Positions 36,741 through 48,180 of a stretch of 64,000 nucleotides of DNA are shown piece after piece. Within the stretch, counting starts at the first letter, position 1; every line of letters begins with the position of its first letter. The position numbers and the translations under genes are program-made. Below the pieces are notes generated by a model. The model was not told the DNA's origin and did not search any database. It was given only the letters and a program-made list of their open reading frames with translations. Source of the DNA: Karalla daura (Eukaryota > Chordata > Actinopteri > Chaetodontiformes > Leiognathidae); the NCBI GenBank assembly GCA_029224185.1, contig CM055198.1:6328210-6392209 (forward strand), in the 5' to 3' direction.

Positions 36741-38399
36741 GCCTCGGTAAATAACATTACAATCAAAAGTGCCTCAGTGAGCATGACTCACATTATTATT
36801 TGATATGTGTACGATACGGGTCAGGCACACTGCTGACCTCTTAATAGAAACGGAGTAGAATCGGTGTGCGAGATGAGACGAGTCAGCGCTATCCATATTC
36901 CAGTGCCATAAATATAAGAAATGGACATGAAATATAGATGGACTGTGCACTGGCTATGCTCTAATGACGCCTGCTGCGTGAATCCAGTGGAGAAAAGGAA
37001 AATAGAGTGAAAGGAAAATATTTCGATCTATTTTTGAATATCAAAAAGTATCGCGGTGACTTAAACCCTGAGGGACTTGTATGTAGCTTGATTACACGCA
37101 GAGACATGGATTACATGCTTAAGGATGATAATATTCATATTATATTCAATATACATATTTCATACATACATGTAGCAGGTTCACAGCAGGATTGTGTCAA
37201 GTGAGGCAGCAGAAATGTATTTGGTTTTCCTACTTTAACAACTGGAAGTGTACTCTATGTGTGTATGAGGGGTTGTGTGTGCAGGAGATGTCATGTTCCT
37301 GGTGAACGTCTGTCAAATCAAGCCAATCTCACGTCTCTCTATAGCTGCTCTGTGAAATATGCGCCGGACCTCTCCATGCTCCATCTCCACCACCCACCGA
37401 GGGAGAAAAAGCACGGCCTCAGGGTGCATTACCGCCAAATGAAGTGCTCCTCCAGACTTTGCATATTACAACTATTTTAGATATGTCTCCCGCCTCCATC
37501 AGGTGCACTCTTCAGGCAAACCTCTGCCTCCTCTCTCGGAGATGCATTAGTCCATTCCTATTTACTCTACAGTTCCTGAGAGACCGTGATAAAAAAAAAA
37601 AAAAAACATCTAGCCGAGCCCTCCTGTGCCTCAAGGGCCCGAAACCCTGTTTTCTATCGATGTATCAAGCGAGCAAGTGTGTGTGTCTGTGTGTTTATTG
37701 TGTTGAAAAGCAGGGCTGTGTGTTGCACACTTCGCACACTCTCTTAAATGCGTGTGTGCTAACAGCCCACGCTAAGGTGTCCGACTGAACAAGCAACTTT
37801 CGCTCCTTCTCTCCTCTTTTCCTCCTAATCCATAAAACATAGAGAGAGCCCTCGCTCCTCTGCTGCCACCAAAGGGACGCACATGTAAAACTCCCATCTC
37901 GTCCCATGACATGAATATCATTCCCCCCTCCATCGCCATGCATGCACAAAGTCATGAGCACTAAGAAGTGTGAGTGCTCTGCAGAACGCAGGGTCTGGGT
38001 CAGTTTTGTTTCTTTGCGCAGCTTGAGGGGACCTTTATATATGCTGGCCAAAAATTTATTTTCTTACACGGGAGAGAGGCCTCGGGACAAAAGTTACTGT
38101 TAAGCCATCCAGAATGAATGATTTCATGTTTATGCAACATGCAGGTGTGGAGACAGCCACAGGCGCTGTGAATTTTGGAAAGCCGCACTCATGTCCCAAA
38201 GCCTTGAACTTTGCCTCCATAGGGGGAAGTTGAAGGCACTTTTTCAAGAGCTGTTTTGGAAATAAATTTCCATCCAGCACAATAAAAATGGAGGAATTTA
38301 TCTTCCGGCATATCCCTACCTGACAAGCATCCATGTGGACATAATATTAAAGTGGGAGAGCTGAGATGCAGGCAGGAGAGCTGCCTCCGGAGCATTAAA

Positions 38400-38475
38400 C
38401 GGGTTAAGTGTCTCGCCCAAGGCCATGACAGAGCACAGACACTGACAGCGACCTTCTGGCCACACAGCGCCTCAC
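38400..38475 (+). repeat. Teleost dispersed-repeat fragment (GTCTCGCCCAAGGCCA type)
   Basis: GGGTTAAGTGTCTCGCCCAA followed by GGCCATGACAGAGCA and ACCTTCTGG resembles the same broad class of teleost repeat as the element near 21.05 kb, from a different copy. It is degraded. Confidence 0.4.
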
Positions 38476-38809
38476 CTCACCAACCAGGCAGACTGTCAAA
38501 GCTCTGCTTCAACCCCGCAAAGCTTTGACATCTTTGTGGTACTTGACCACACAGTTAATACACTTTTTCTCCCCTGTAACACAATACCTCTGGACTCAGC
38601 CTGAACTGCTCTGTGCCACAGGTCTGTAGTCAAAGCTATAGAAATCAACTTTAAAATATGGCTCCAGTTGGCAATTAAAGGAACGCGGCAAACATGGATC
38701 TCTTAACACTTTGCAGGGTTCTGTCTTTGTTCCTCCTTGTGAAAAGACGGAGAAACGTAACAACACCGCGCTGTTAATGTCAGGAATAATTGCACACGCT
38801 AGCTTTCAT

Positions 38810-39090
38810 GTGGCCTCATCAGTCAATAAGTGAGAAATAATTAATTCCATCTGTCCACCATCGAAAGCCGTTTACATATTTGATATGCGGGCTTCAGGAG
38901 TGGAGCCGAGGCCCGGGAGAGAGTCAGGCTCCACAAGCCCTAGCTCCACATGGCTGCATTTAATTAGGAGGGATGCTGGAGAGGATGTGGGGGGTGGTGC
39001 TTATGTTAACTGATTTCCCTCTTTAATCAGTGCTAATCTCCAGTCATTTTCACAGTACAATGCCGCCTCATTCATGAAGTCAAATTAATA
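38810..39090. promoter_or_regulatory. Candidate conserved non-coding element
   Basis: Contains ATAATTAATTCC, GGCTGCATTTAATTAGG, CTCTTTAATCAGTGCTAATC and GTCAAATTAATAAG in a repeat-free stretch. The combination of homeodomain cores and unique mixed sequence is typical of vertebrate developmental enhancers. Confidence 0.35.
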
Positions 39091-42000
39091 AGTGAGGAAT
39101 ATAGTGTCTGTCTGGCCCAGCTGGGCATCACACACACCATTCTGAGTCTTATCTCTTCCTGTCTCTTTTCTCACTTGTTTTATCTGTTCCTGTGGTGGGC
39201 AGGAGATTCTGCTGAAAGAAATGTGAAGAAGTAGATTGAGTGCGCATGACAAAAGACATAAAGGAAGTGTGTAAGAGACAGACAAGGAGATAGATTACTG
39301 TTTTCACTCGTACGGGATATTGCATTGTGGGAGGATAATTACAGCTTGTGAGCACCTGACGTCCTGTCTTGTCTCTGTCCTGGAGAGGAGCTCATATGTA
39401 GAAGATCCAGCTGATATTGCAATAATGTCTTGAAATGCATCTTACACTCTGAAACAGGCTCATGTGAGGGATAGGGCTGGCGGGAGGTGGAGACATGGAA
39501 GCGTAGTCTCTTTGACTTAAGAGGTTGTTACAGAATGAGTGGGGCTACTATCTTTTAAGCAAGTGATGACTTGATAGTGATAAAAAGCTCTGAAAGCTCT
39601 GCCTATCCCTCGTGTCTTGGAATTGAACTGAACTGGACAGAGAAAGCAGATGAAGTGTAGACAGGAGAGGCTGCAGCTGCTCCAAGACACCAGCAATTAG
39701 TGTGGGTAACTTTCAGGCTCCAGCCATTAGACTTATTAGTTTTACTCTTGGTTTCTATCTCTGCGAGTGTTGGAGAAGAATGAGTAGCCTTGAGATGCTG
39801 CAAAATGCAGTTAATAAAACTACTTTTGCCCCAGAACTGAGGTGGAAGGTAACGTGAGCCAGAGGAGAAGATTCAAGTGAAGCCAGATGTGCAGATTTGG
39901 ATGCGGTAGGGAGATAAAAAGAGCGGTGTGTGTGTCTGTGTGTGTGTGTGTCTGTGGCGAGGATAGAGACAGAGAGAGAGAGAGAGAGAGAGCAAGTAGA
40001 GCTGGCCATCTGCAGGGTTATTACAGGCTGCTCCGCAGGGGTAAATGAGGTAGAAGGCAGGGACATTAGGTGGCACACGTTAGGTAACAGGGCACACATG
40101 TGCAGCGTAGAGAAAGGGATGCCTCAGTGTGACACATTCACGTTAACGGCTGAGTCACAGCCCAAACGATGCTGTCGGAGGCAGCGCCTCTCCGACGGCG
40201 ACCTCTGTCTTCCCTCAGTGGCACAACATGAGAAGGAGCAGGAATGGGTAGAGATTATAGGCCTGTGTCCAACAAGACATTTTGGGCGAGGGACACTGAT
40301 CCTGCGTCACGGAGCAATGAAGATGTGTCCGATTTATTCTACAAGTAAAGTTTCCCCTCACAGTCCAGAACATGCTGTCCATGGTGTGTTCTGCCAACCA
40401 CAGTGACACCAGCTGGGTACAAAGTGGGTCAAGAAAGGGGATGAATGAAAAGCACTGTGCTTTCGGGTGGAAATATCATGCATGGTTTGCAACACATTTT
40501 GGAGCTTTGCAGATTGGAGTACCAAAGATCCAATTTGAAGAGTACTGATATTAATGGTAACTCCTGAGCTGCATATTGGACTCACACTGTTATTGCTCTC
40601 CTATGAATTATGATGCTTTTTCATACATTAGTTTCCTGTGTGTTACTGGGTTTCTGCTCTCAGTGTTTTGTTGAATTAACTCCCACTGCTCTGCACGTCT
40701 TTCTGAATGGAAATAAATTCACAACTAAATCACACGCAGTCCTCTTTTCTGCAGTGATAATGAGCTTCTCCTTTAAAGTGTCTGAAAACGTGGTGCGTGT
40801 TGCCGACAGACCAGGACCTGCAATAGCAGCTGTTCGTCATCTCTACCTCGATCACTTATTTATACCACCCTTTAAAATTTTAGAGGTTTTTCATCATTTT
40901 CTACTGTGTCTCAGTAACCGACCCAAAAAATAATTCCAAGAAGCCTTAATTGATATTTTGGCTGCAGGGCCTCTCTGCATTTCCCCTTTGGTGTCTTGAA
41001 CTGGAGACTTACAATGCAGGTTAAATGCTTCCCTGCCAGTTTGATTAGCTTTTTTTCCTGCTAGTTTTGTTTTACTCAGGGAGCAAACATGCTGAAGAAA
41101 AGTCCACAGGGCATTTAATAAGTGCTTGAAAACAATCTCTTGCCTTGCTATTGTCTAAAGACTATTCCCAACCAGTACAAATGCATGATTCATAGTGTCA
41201 AGACCTTTAATTACCAAGTTGTGAATGAAGTCCCAGAAAACTCCAGCTTGACTAAAAATGACTTGACTAACAGTACTGGAGTATTATCAGCCACATCTAC
41301 CTGAAAAGTGCATTTTTGAAGTTTTGGGTTTCATTTTTTGACTGTTGTCAGTATGCATTAAAATGCACTCTGCACTTTATTGTTTATCAAACCGTGATAA
41401 GATCATTTGAAACGCTGTTCATACGAAACCAAGTGAGTTCTTTGGGGAAATGCTGGGGAAAAAAGCTGCTCTCTCACATTGTTAAAACGCATGCATCCTG
41501 AAAGATTAGAGAGAGCAACAGCTATATACAGTAGTGATTTTTTATTGAAGCTCATTAGCCAAAAAACACATCAGATTTAATCTTAAATGCATTTCCATTT
41601 AGTCCAAGCCTCAAGGCAACATTTAAACCCCTCCACTTCTAATTAAATCATCTGTTATTATGAGGTCTTTATGACGATATTATGTATTTATGTATCAGAA
41701 GACTTGAGACCTTTAATACTTCTCTCTTCCATTGCTCATGCTGCCTTGTGTTATTGCTTAAGCACAACCAACACTAAACATGAGACAGGTTTACAAAGAA
41801 TGCTTTGGTAAATTCCTGTGGACAATGATGAGTTTTTAGTAGTAATCAAGGTTTATGCTGAATTGTCTTAAACCACATTCTGGATGACAGAGTAAGGAAT
41901 TTTTTTTGCCTTAATTGCCACTGTAGACAGTTATATGAACACAGAGTGATTATTTTTCACCTTCCAGACTCTTTCAGATTGTACATGGCAAGCTTTAAAT

Positions 42001-42591
42001 GAACGAATGAGTGTGTAATGTAATACCCACACTGTGAATATGCCTGTGTGTGTGTGTGAGCATGTGCATGTGTGTGTCAACAGAAGGTCAGTTATGCATG
42101 CCCATCCTCAGAAATCCCCCTGGCACTTCTCACCTCTTCTCACAAAAACAGCATTACACGCACACCCAGACAGACCAGAACGCATCTCCTCCCCTTTTCT
42201 GCCAAGACTGTGTCTATGCCGAGGCTGACAACACAGCAGACCCTAATCCTTCTACCTGTGACTTTTTACAAACAGGATTAGTCCCAGTTTTCCCACTAAA
42301 TTCCCCCTGAAACGCCAGTAAATCCAGGGCTGCTGGCTGATCTGCAGGCCATGGCCCCAACCCTCAGTTTCATCTTGTGAATACCCTGCTGCTCTTATCT
42401 AAATGAACAGCTCTGCTCGCAATGTAAAGCATCTCCGTTCCTCATTCAGACATTCTTCAGTATGCTGGCATGTGCACAGGGAAGCAGAGCCGGATGCAGG
42501 CATGAGTGGAGAGCTCGCGCCAGGGAACGTCCAGGAGTGAGGGAGAAAAATAGAAAATAGAAAAAAAAACATGCTGATCCCATTCCTTTAA
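39091..42591. other. No supported gene
   Basis: Unique sequence with a GT/GA tract at 39926 and a 7-bp stem with 9-nt loop at 40174-40196. Frames at 39930-40406 and 40610-40933 are open for 158 and 107 codons but start in, or lack, any gene-like context. Confidence 0.5.
39926..39992. repeat. Compound (GT)n ... (GA)n
   Basis: A GT tract with CT breaks is followed, after a short unique spacer, by about 12 GA units. Confidence 0.92.
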
Positions 42592-42648
42592 ACACACACA
42601 CACACAAACACACACACCCACACACACCCACACACACAGACACACACA

Positions 42649-42697
<49 letters not shown>
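42592..42697. repeat. (AC)n microsatellite with CCA and AGA breaks
   Basis: 106 bp of AC units. The left half is broken by several single-base changes and the right half is pure. Confidence 0.95.
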
Positions 42698-42699
<2 letters not shown>

Positions 42700-42850
42700 A
42701 CATGCACACAACTCTACGTCTCTGACAAAAACGAATTAAATGTGTAGGTGAAATAAGACATCTATAATGCAGCACAGGGCGTATACCGCTGAATGTAGAC
42801 CATTGGGTTTCTACTTGAGTTTTGAACATTAATAAAGTGGTTTACCAGGG

Positions 42851-42919
42851 GAGACAGAGAGAGAGAGAGAGGGAGGGAGAGAGAGGGAGAGAGAGGGAGA
42901 GAGAGAGAGATAGAGAGAC
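42851..42919. repeat. (GA)n / GGGA purine tract
   Basis: GA units with repeated GGGA variants. All-purine strand. Confidence 0.93.
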
Positions 42920-42979
42920 AGTGATTTACTTATCAGTCAGAAGAAGTAGTGTATCAAAACGTTGAAGCAAAGCTGGACA

Positions 42980-43017
42980 GTGTGGCAAGGCTGACCGTGT
43001 GGTCAGCCTTGCCACAC
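42980..43017. repeat. Perfect inverted repeat, 17-bp arms, 4-nt loop
   Basis: GTGTGGCAAGGCTGACC (42980-42996) and its exact reverse complement (43001-43017) flank GTGT. The arms are of mixed base composition and are not a simple repeat. Confidence 0.98.
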
Positions 43018-43838
43018 ATACATGAAATCAACTTCCCAAGAGAGCAGAACTGTGTGGGTGGCATTAAAAAGCACGACTGTGTTGGAGTTCTATTGTTGTT
43101 GAATGACTGTGATGGAATACGTCTTTCTTTTCTTCTGTGTGATGACTCATTCAAACCATGAATGACAATGGCTAGTTTCTAAATAATCAGTCATGGCAAT
43201 TTTCCTATGCGTTGTGGGTAAGTTTACATCAAAGCAGGGGAGAGAAGACTTAGATTCAGATGCCTTCACCGCACCACCAGCACTACATGGCCTCGAATGA
43301 GAGCAAGCCCCTGAGTGCAGGCACCTTCCAGCAAAGTTTAGGTTTGGATCAATTTACTTTCATTGTGTAAGACAATGGCTGTAATCTCTGAGACCTCACC
43401 CATACATTTCTTGGAGAAGCTCATTTACGAAAGCTGGCACAGCATAACTGCCAGCTAATGCAAACATAGTTAAAGAGGTAAGAGGTGGGTGGAGCTGAGG
43501 TGGGCAGAATGAAGCCTGGCTGCATAAATCGAATGACCATGCTGTCATTTAATCTGTTTCACCTTTATACTGCAATATAAATCATACTGTATGAATGACA
43601 CCCCTGTCCAGTATAATCAAGGACATAAGCTATGAGAGAAAGAATCATTGCATGTGGCTGTAAACAGCTTTCTGCATTGATTTCTGCAGTGAGAATTAAT
43701 TTAAATATGGATGATAGGAAGAAGTCTCGAGAGGGACTTCAATGGTTTCCCATTGGCTTCATTTCTAATCACGGAGCTCACCCATTAGCTCCAATATAAA
43801 GAGTCTACTGTATAGCCTTTAACTACTGTTGTACTGAC

Positions 43839-43873
43839 CTGACAAATGATGATCTGACAAATGATGATCTGAT
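43839..43873 (+). repeat. 15-bp tandem duplication
   Basis: CTGACAAATGATGAT occurs at 43839-43853 and again at 43854-43868, followed by CTGAT. Confidence 0.9.
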
Positions 43874-44379
43874 CTCAAATTCTAACACATGTCTATATGG
43901 CCTTCCATCACAATATGAACAGAGCAGTGACCATTCATCAGTATGGATAAAACCTGCCTTATAACACTGACTTGACATGTTGACACATACATACAGTCTG
44001 CTTAAATTCCAGAACTTAGTGTAAACCTGCCAGCCAGTTCTCTGTGAGATTGTTTGATATTGCTTTTTGGGAATTATGAATAATTTCTTGGCAAGACTAT
44101 GAGGAGAATTTCACTGCCACTTCACCTAAGATTTGCATAAAGACAGGAAACGGGAGGGGAGACACAGTGGCTGGCGCTGCCTAACAGTCTCTTTGCAGGG
44201 GGTGATGCATGAGCGGCATGTTAAAGCAGCAGCATCGCTGCTCTGTGGGGATGCACCACTCGGGTGCAGTGAGAGCACAGGTCACCTGTGTTTGGGCAAT
44301 GCCTGGAGACAGAAACAATCCTGTGGTTATTTTTGAAAAAAGAGCCACTGAAAAGCATAAAATAGCATCTTCAGATATC

Positions 44380-44560
44380 TATCCATCAATTATCCTAGCT
44401 GCAGTGCACCCAGACAGTGTCGCAGGACTCCTCTGGAGCCTATCTCCTGGGCACACATGCAAACGCAGACACAAACATACACACACACACACACACACAC
44501 ACTTTCACACCTAGGGGCAACATAGAGTCTCCATGCATGTGTTTGGACTGTGTGGGTGAA
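44380..44560 (+). repeat. Teleost interspersed repeat fragment containing a CA tract
   Basis: The order of motifs is that of a very common teleost dispersed repeat: ATCCATCAATTATCC, then a GTCGCAGGACTCCTCTGGAG core, a CA-rich bridge (44479-44502), TTTCACACCTAGGGGCAA, and TGCATGTGTTTGGACTGTG. The CA tract grew inside the element. Several mutations show that it is old. Confidence 0.7.
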
Positions 44561-45489
44561 AGCTGAACAGCATACTCAGTATGCCTCCCCAAATTTCGAA
44601 ATGTTTGCATTTTAGTTTCAAGATGTAATCAAAAAAGGACATGCCTTTTTTTTCACATTGACAATTTGACAGACTCAGCTGGTTGACTTCGTGACTTCAT
44701 CTGAAAATTGATGGTTTCCTTCTTCATTGCCATTGATTTTCTTTCTTCCTCATCTCTACATATTCCATCCTCATTTCCACCCTTATCCTCTTCCTCCTTT
44801 TCGTTCGAACCAGTTTCATTCGGGCCACTGGCTTTCCCTGACCTTTCATAATTGCCAGACTAAAGGAGAACAGTCAACTTGAAGAAACATAACTAAGTCC
44901 CATTTCCGTGCCTTACAAAGGTCACAAGCATTTCCCCCTTATTAACAAGAAGCGACGCCACGTCTAACTCAACCTGATAGGAGAGGGAAATGACAGGGAA
45001 CAGGCACTGCAAGATCTTTACCTCTCTCACCACATTTTGTGCTCCCACTATAGGCTTTGGGAGGTAAACACTTTTAAGGCTCCCTTAGTCACATCTGAGA
45101 GTGAGCTGAGGCGACACCTCCAGTGGATGCAGCATGACACTTCAAGCTTGTAGCTGTCCGCTGGTTTTATTAGCTCTACCCCTTCTTGAAGTGAGATTTG
45201 AGAGAGTGCGTCTGAAGTGATAGTGTGTGACACATCAAGCTGCAACCCCCCTCAGTGGGCTTTTCTTAAAAACCGTCCCCTGGTCTAAAAGGAGACGTCA
45301 GCGATATGAAGTGGATCTGTGGCCCCATGAATGTGCCTGTGTCTGTGTGTGTGTGTGTTTACCGGATGACAGCAGGCAGTGCTGATTACAGTGCCCTCAA
45401 GAGCCAAAATTGCTCTGTGAGTCACAGGCTATGACAGCAATCTCTCTTTCAAAATCAAAGCCTTGTTTTCAGCTGCATGTGAATACTCA

Positions 45490-45680
45490 ATGAGATCCAG
45501 GAGCGCGCGCTTAGTATGCAAATATGAGCTCACAGTCGGTCCTGAGCTGTGCGCTCGTGTCAGTGATACAGAGTTTGATTCGTATTAGGGATCGGCGCTA
45601 AGTGCTCCTGGAGGGCATCATTAAGAGAGAAGGAAGCGTGCGTGTCTTACCTGTGGTGAGGCGCGTGGGTGTGTATGAGA
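45490..45680. promoter_or_regulatory. CpG-containing block with octamer and minus-strand donor-like site
   Basis: This block has more CpG than its neighbours (AGGAGCGCGCGCTTAG, GTGTGCGCTCGTG, GATCGGCGC). It contains TATGCAAATATG, a POU octamer, at about 45516. On the minus strand CACCACAG|GTAAGA at about 45650 is a perfect donor, though the same bases also look like an acceptor. It could be an enhancer or an exon edge. Confidence 0.25.
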
Positions 45681-46915
45681 GAGACAGTCATGGTTCAGAT
45701 GGATGACAGGTGCAAACGTCCCGCAGAGGCCATAGAAGAAAACAAGACAGAGAGAGGCATTCTTAGTCACAGTGATGTAATAGACATTCAATTCAATTCA
45801 GACATTCAATGAGGTGAATGTGGGGAAGTTCATTCCTGTGTTGAGTCAGAAAATGGATGTAATAGATAAAGATTACATGTCCTATAGAGTAAATATCCTC
45901 ATTGACAATTTATTCAGTTAGGAATCTTGCTTTTGTGAACCTATATTACCTAGCTGTAATAAAGCTTCACTCCGCCCTTACAATGTTATCACAAAGTCTA
46001 GCAGACAGTTGCATGAAAATTGATTGCAAGACCTTTTACAAGAAAAGCTACAAAAACAGTATACAGTATAAATAAGAAAGACAATGTAAAGAAATGAGTG
46101 GAAATGTGTCAATTTGAAACATTAATACCATGTGTTTGAAGAGCGAAAAATCCCCCGATAATGTGCCGCGTTTGAAAGGCATGAATAAGAAAAATGACAT
46201 CAGTAATGTTTAGCTGTTGAAAAGGTGGAAGAAGATGAAAAATTACAATAAAGAATTTTGAGTGCAGCAGAAGAGCTCAGGTTAATGAATGCTTCGAGAA
46301 GATGTACATAAACTTTTCATTCTGAGTCAGTCATTGAGGCATTACAATCCCTTGCACTTCCACTCACTTTTTCCTTGAACTCTGCAATAGAAGGTGTTTC
46401 ACTCCTTTTGCCCTGAAGCTGTTTTCACGATTTGTAAGAAACTGAGTTGATGAGATGCTTGCCACTGCCTGAATTATATCTGACATAAGTCCTGCAGCTA
46501 CTGATTATTTTAGTAATGGGTGATTCTAGTGTTTATTTCACCAATGAATTGAATACAAAATCCTGTATTAGAATTAAAAGTTAATGAAACAAAGACTTAT
46601 CAAATAATTATCCTGTACGGATGTGACCACTGAAAAAACAGATATTTTTGTATATCCAGTAGGCCTATTTAATGCCAACACTGAGGCGCAAGAGTGAGTG
46701 AAATGAAGCATCAATTCAGGAAAATCTTCCCCTGATTTTTTGTAATGGACTTATTCCAGGAATACGAATAAACTTGACATACTCAGGCACCTCGTGATAA
46801 ACAACCCGACAGATGGAGGCGGTTCCATTTACCGATTCAGTTGGAGCCCAAATCCCTGTCTAGTCAGTACTCTCAACGACTATAACCTTTCAACTTCCCT
46901 TGCTTCTCATTGCAG

Positions 46916-47047
46916 TTCCCTACGGGGCCTTGGCGAGGGATAGATGACTTATATAAATGGCAGCCTCCCCTCCCTGCCACTGCCGCCATGGCTGCTGGTG
47001 ATTTCGGCTTTCGGCCCAGTGACAGATCTCTACCGTTCCAGGGACAG
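46916..47047 (+). CDS. Candidate plus-strand exon or conserved element
   Basis: A textbook acceptor with a long pyrimidine tract (CTTGCTTCTCATTGCAG) ends at 46915. A donor of moderate quality (ACAG|GTGTTG) follows 47047. The 132 bases between are open in phase 0 throughout and encode 44 residues, including GPWRGIDDLYKWQ and MAAGDFGFRPSDRSLPF. The internal ATG has a perfect Kozak context (GCCGCCATGG, 46982-46991), and a TATATAAA box lies about 37 bases before that ATG. The same bases could therefore be a first exon and promoter. A conserved non-coding element is the third option. No homologue is recognised. Confidence 0.3.
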
Positions 47048-47479
47048 GTGTTGAGTTGTGGAGCCGTCCATGCCTCGGCGCAACAGAAGTAAAATGGGAG
47101 AGTATCGATTGGGAAGATGGAGGACTTTAAAGCCAGAGCTGGGGGAGTCCTTGGGCAAGGTCACGCTCCTTGCCTTCAAACCATTATAACCAGCAGCCGG
47201 TGCAAAACAAAACGTGCACAAACAACACCTCTGTACACATGAAGACAAGTCCATAAAGTATCCAATGCACAGAGACATTCAGAGGCTGGATTATGAGAAA
47301 TCACTGGTGAGCAACCACCCAAGGCTTTTTCCAATAATAACAATCTCTTTCAGTAATAACCACATAAAAAGGCAAGATGAGATTCTGCATGACGGCACGT
47401 AATCTGTTTGGTTCCCCTGAGTTATGAGTATAATGTGAAAATGGCTCAGAGTTCACAAGTAAAAATTGATTGTTGATTT

Positions 47480-48180
47480 GATCATAAAGCACCTGCAGTC
47501 TCCTTTGAAATATTAATTCACACTAAGCTGCGTGGGAATTTAGCCAGCACGAGTAAAGGACAACCAGCGACTGTAATGATTGGTAATGCGGCTTAATGGG
47601 AGATCAGTCAGACGAGGGTGACGAAGCATTCTTGTAATGCACGACTCCCATGCATGAACCTAAGTGGCTCAACAGGCTGACACGTCCCCTCGCAGAAGGT
47701 AACAGGCCAATGTGTTTTAATAAGGCAAGTCTTGCCACGGGGGCACCACGGTAATAATGAACAACTTTAAAATCAGGGCATGATAAAATTATATACACAG
47801 GCAACGTTACAACAGTAAACGCAGTGCCCTACTTTACTCACTTTTGAAAACAAGGTCTCGAGACCGCGAGTGAGCGGTGAAAAGGTTACTTCCGCTGACA
47901 TATCGAATGGGGTAGGTTAATGAGCAGACCAGAGAGTGCCTGTGCCACATAGCTGGCATTTAATTAACTGCATTTATACGGAGAGGTTACTGACATCTTG
48001 TACTTCCCTTACAGCCCTGCTGGGATGTATGCAGGAAGGTTTAATTGTGAGCTTTGAAGAAAACAGCTTTTAATTGGCTTTTAACTGCTGACACACTATT
48101 GATGCATTTAATGCAAGGAGGCAGCCGGGACATGACCATTCAAATATCACTGAGATTAAGCGTGTGATTGTGGATTTTAT
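47480..48180. promoter_or_regulatory. Candidate conserved non-coding element cluster
   Basis: Repeat-free sequence with many homeodomain-type cores: GCATTTAATTAACTGC (about 47955), GGTTTAATTGTG, CTTTTAATTGGCTTTTAAC, GATGCATTTAATGCAAGG. It also holds a 12-bp palindrome GGTCTCGAGACC at 47854-47865. No supported reading frame. Confidence 0.4.

Larger units (their letters stand above)
32913..38399. other. No supported gene; simple repeats and one repeat tail
   Basis: It contains the C27 run, the TG/GA and CA microsatellites, A-runs and the repeat tail at 35056. Unique stretches at 35280-35480 and 36820-36990 are of mixed composition and might include regulatory DNA, but nothing specific is seen. 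Confidence 0.5.

Noticed and set aside
39930..40406. 158-codon plus-strand frame
   Set aside because: It begins inside the GT/GA microsatellite, and the rest has no recognisable domain or splice support.
41740..41775. TTATTGCTTAAG, identical to the first 12 bases of miR-137
   Set aside because: The match ends at 12 bases and no precursor-length hairpin surrounds it.
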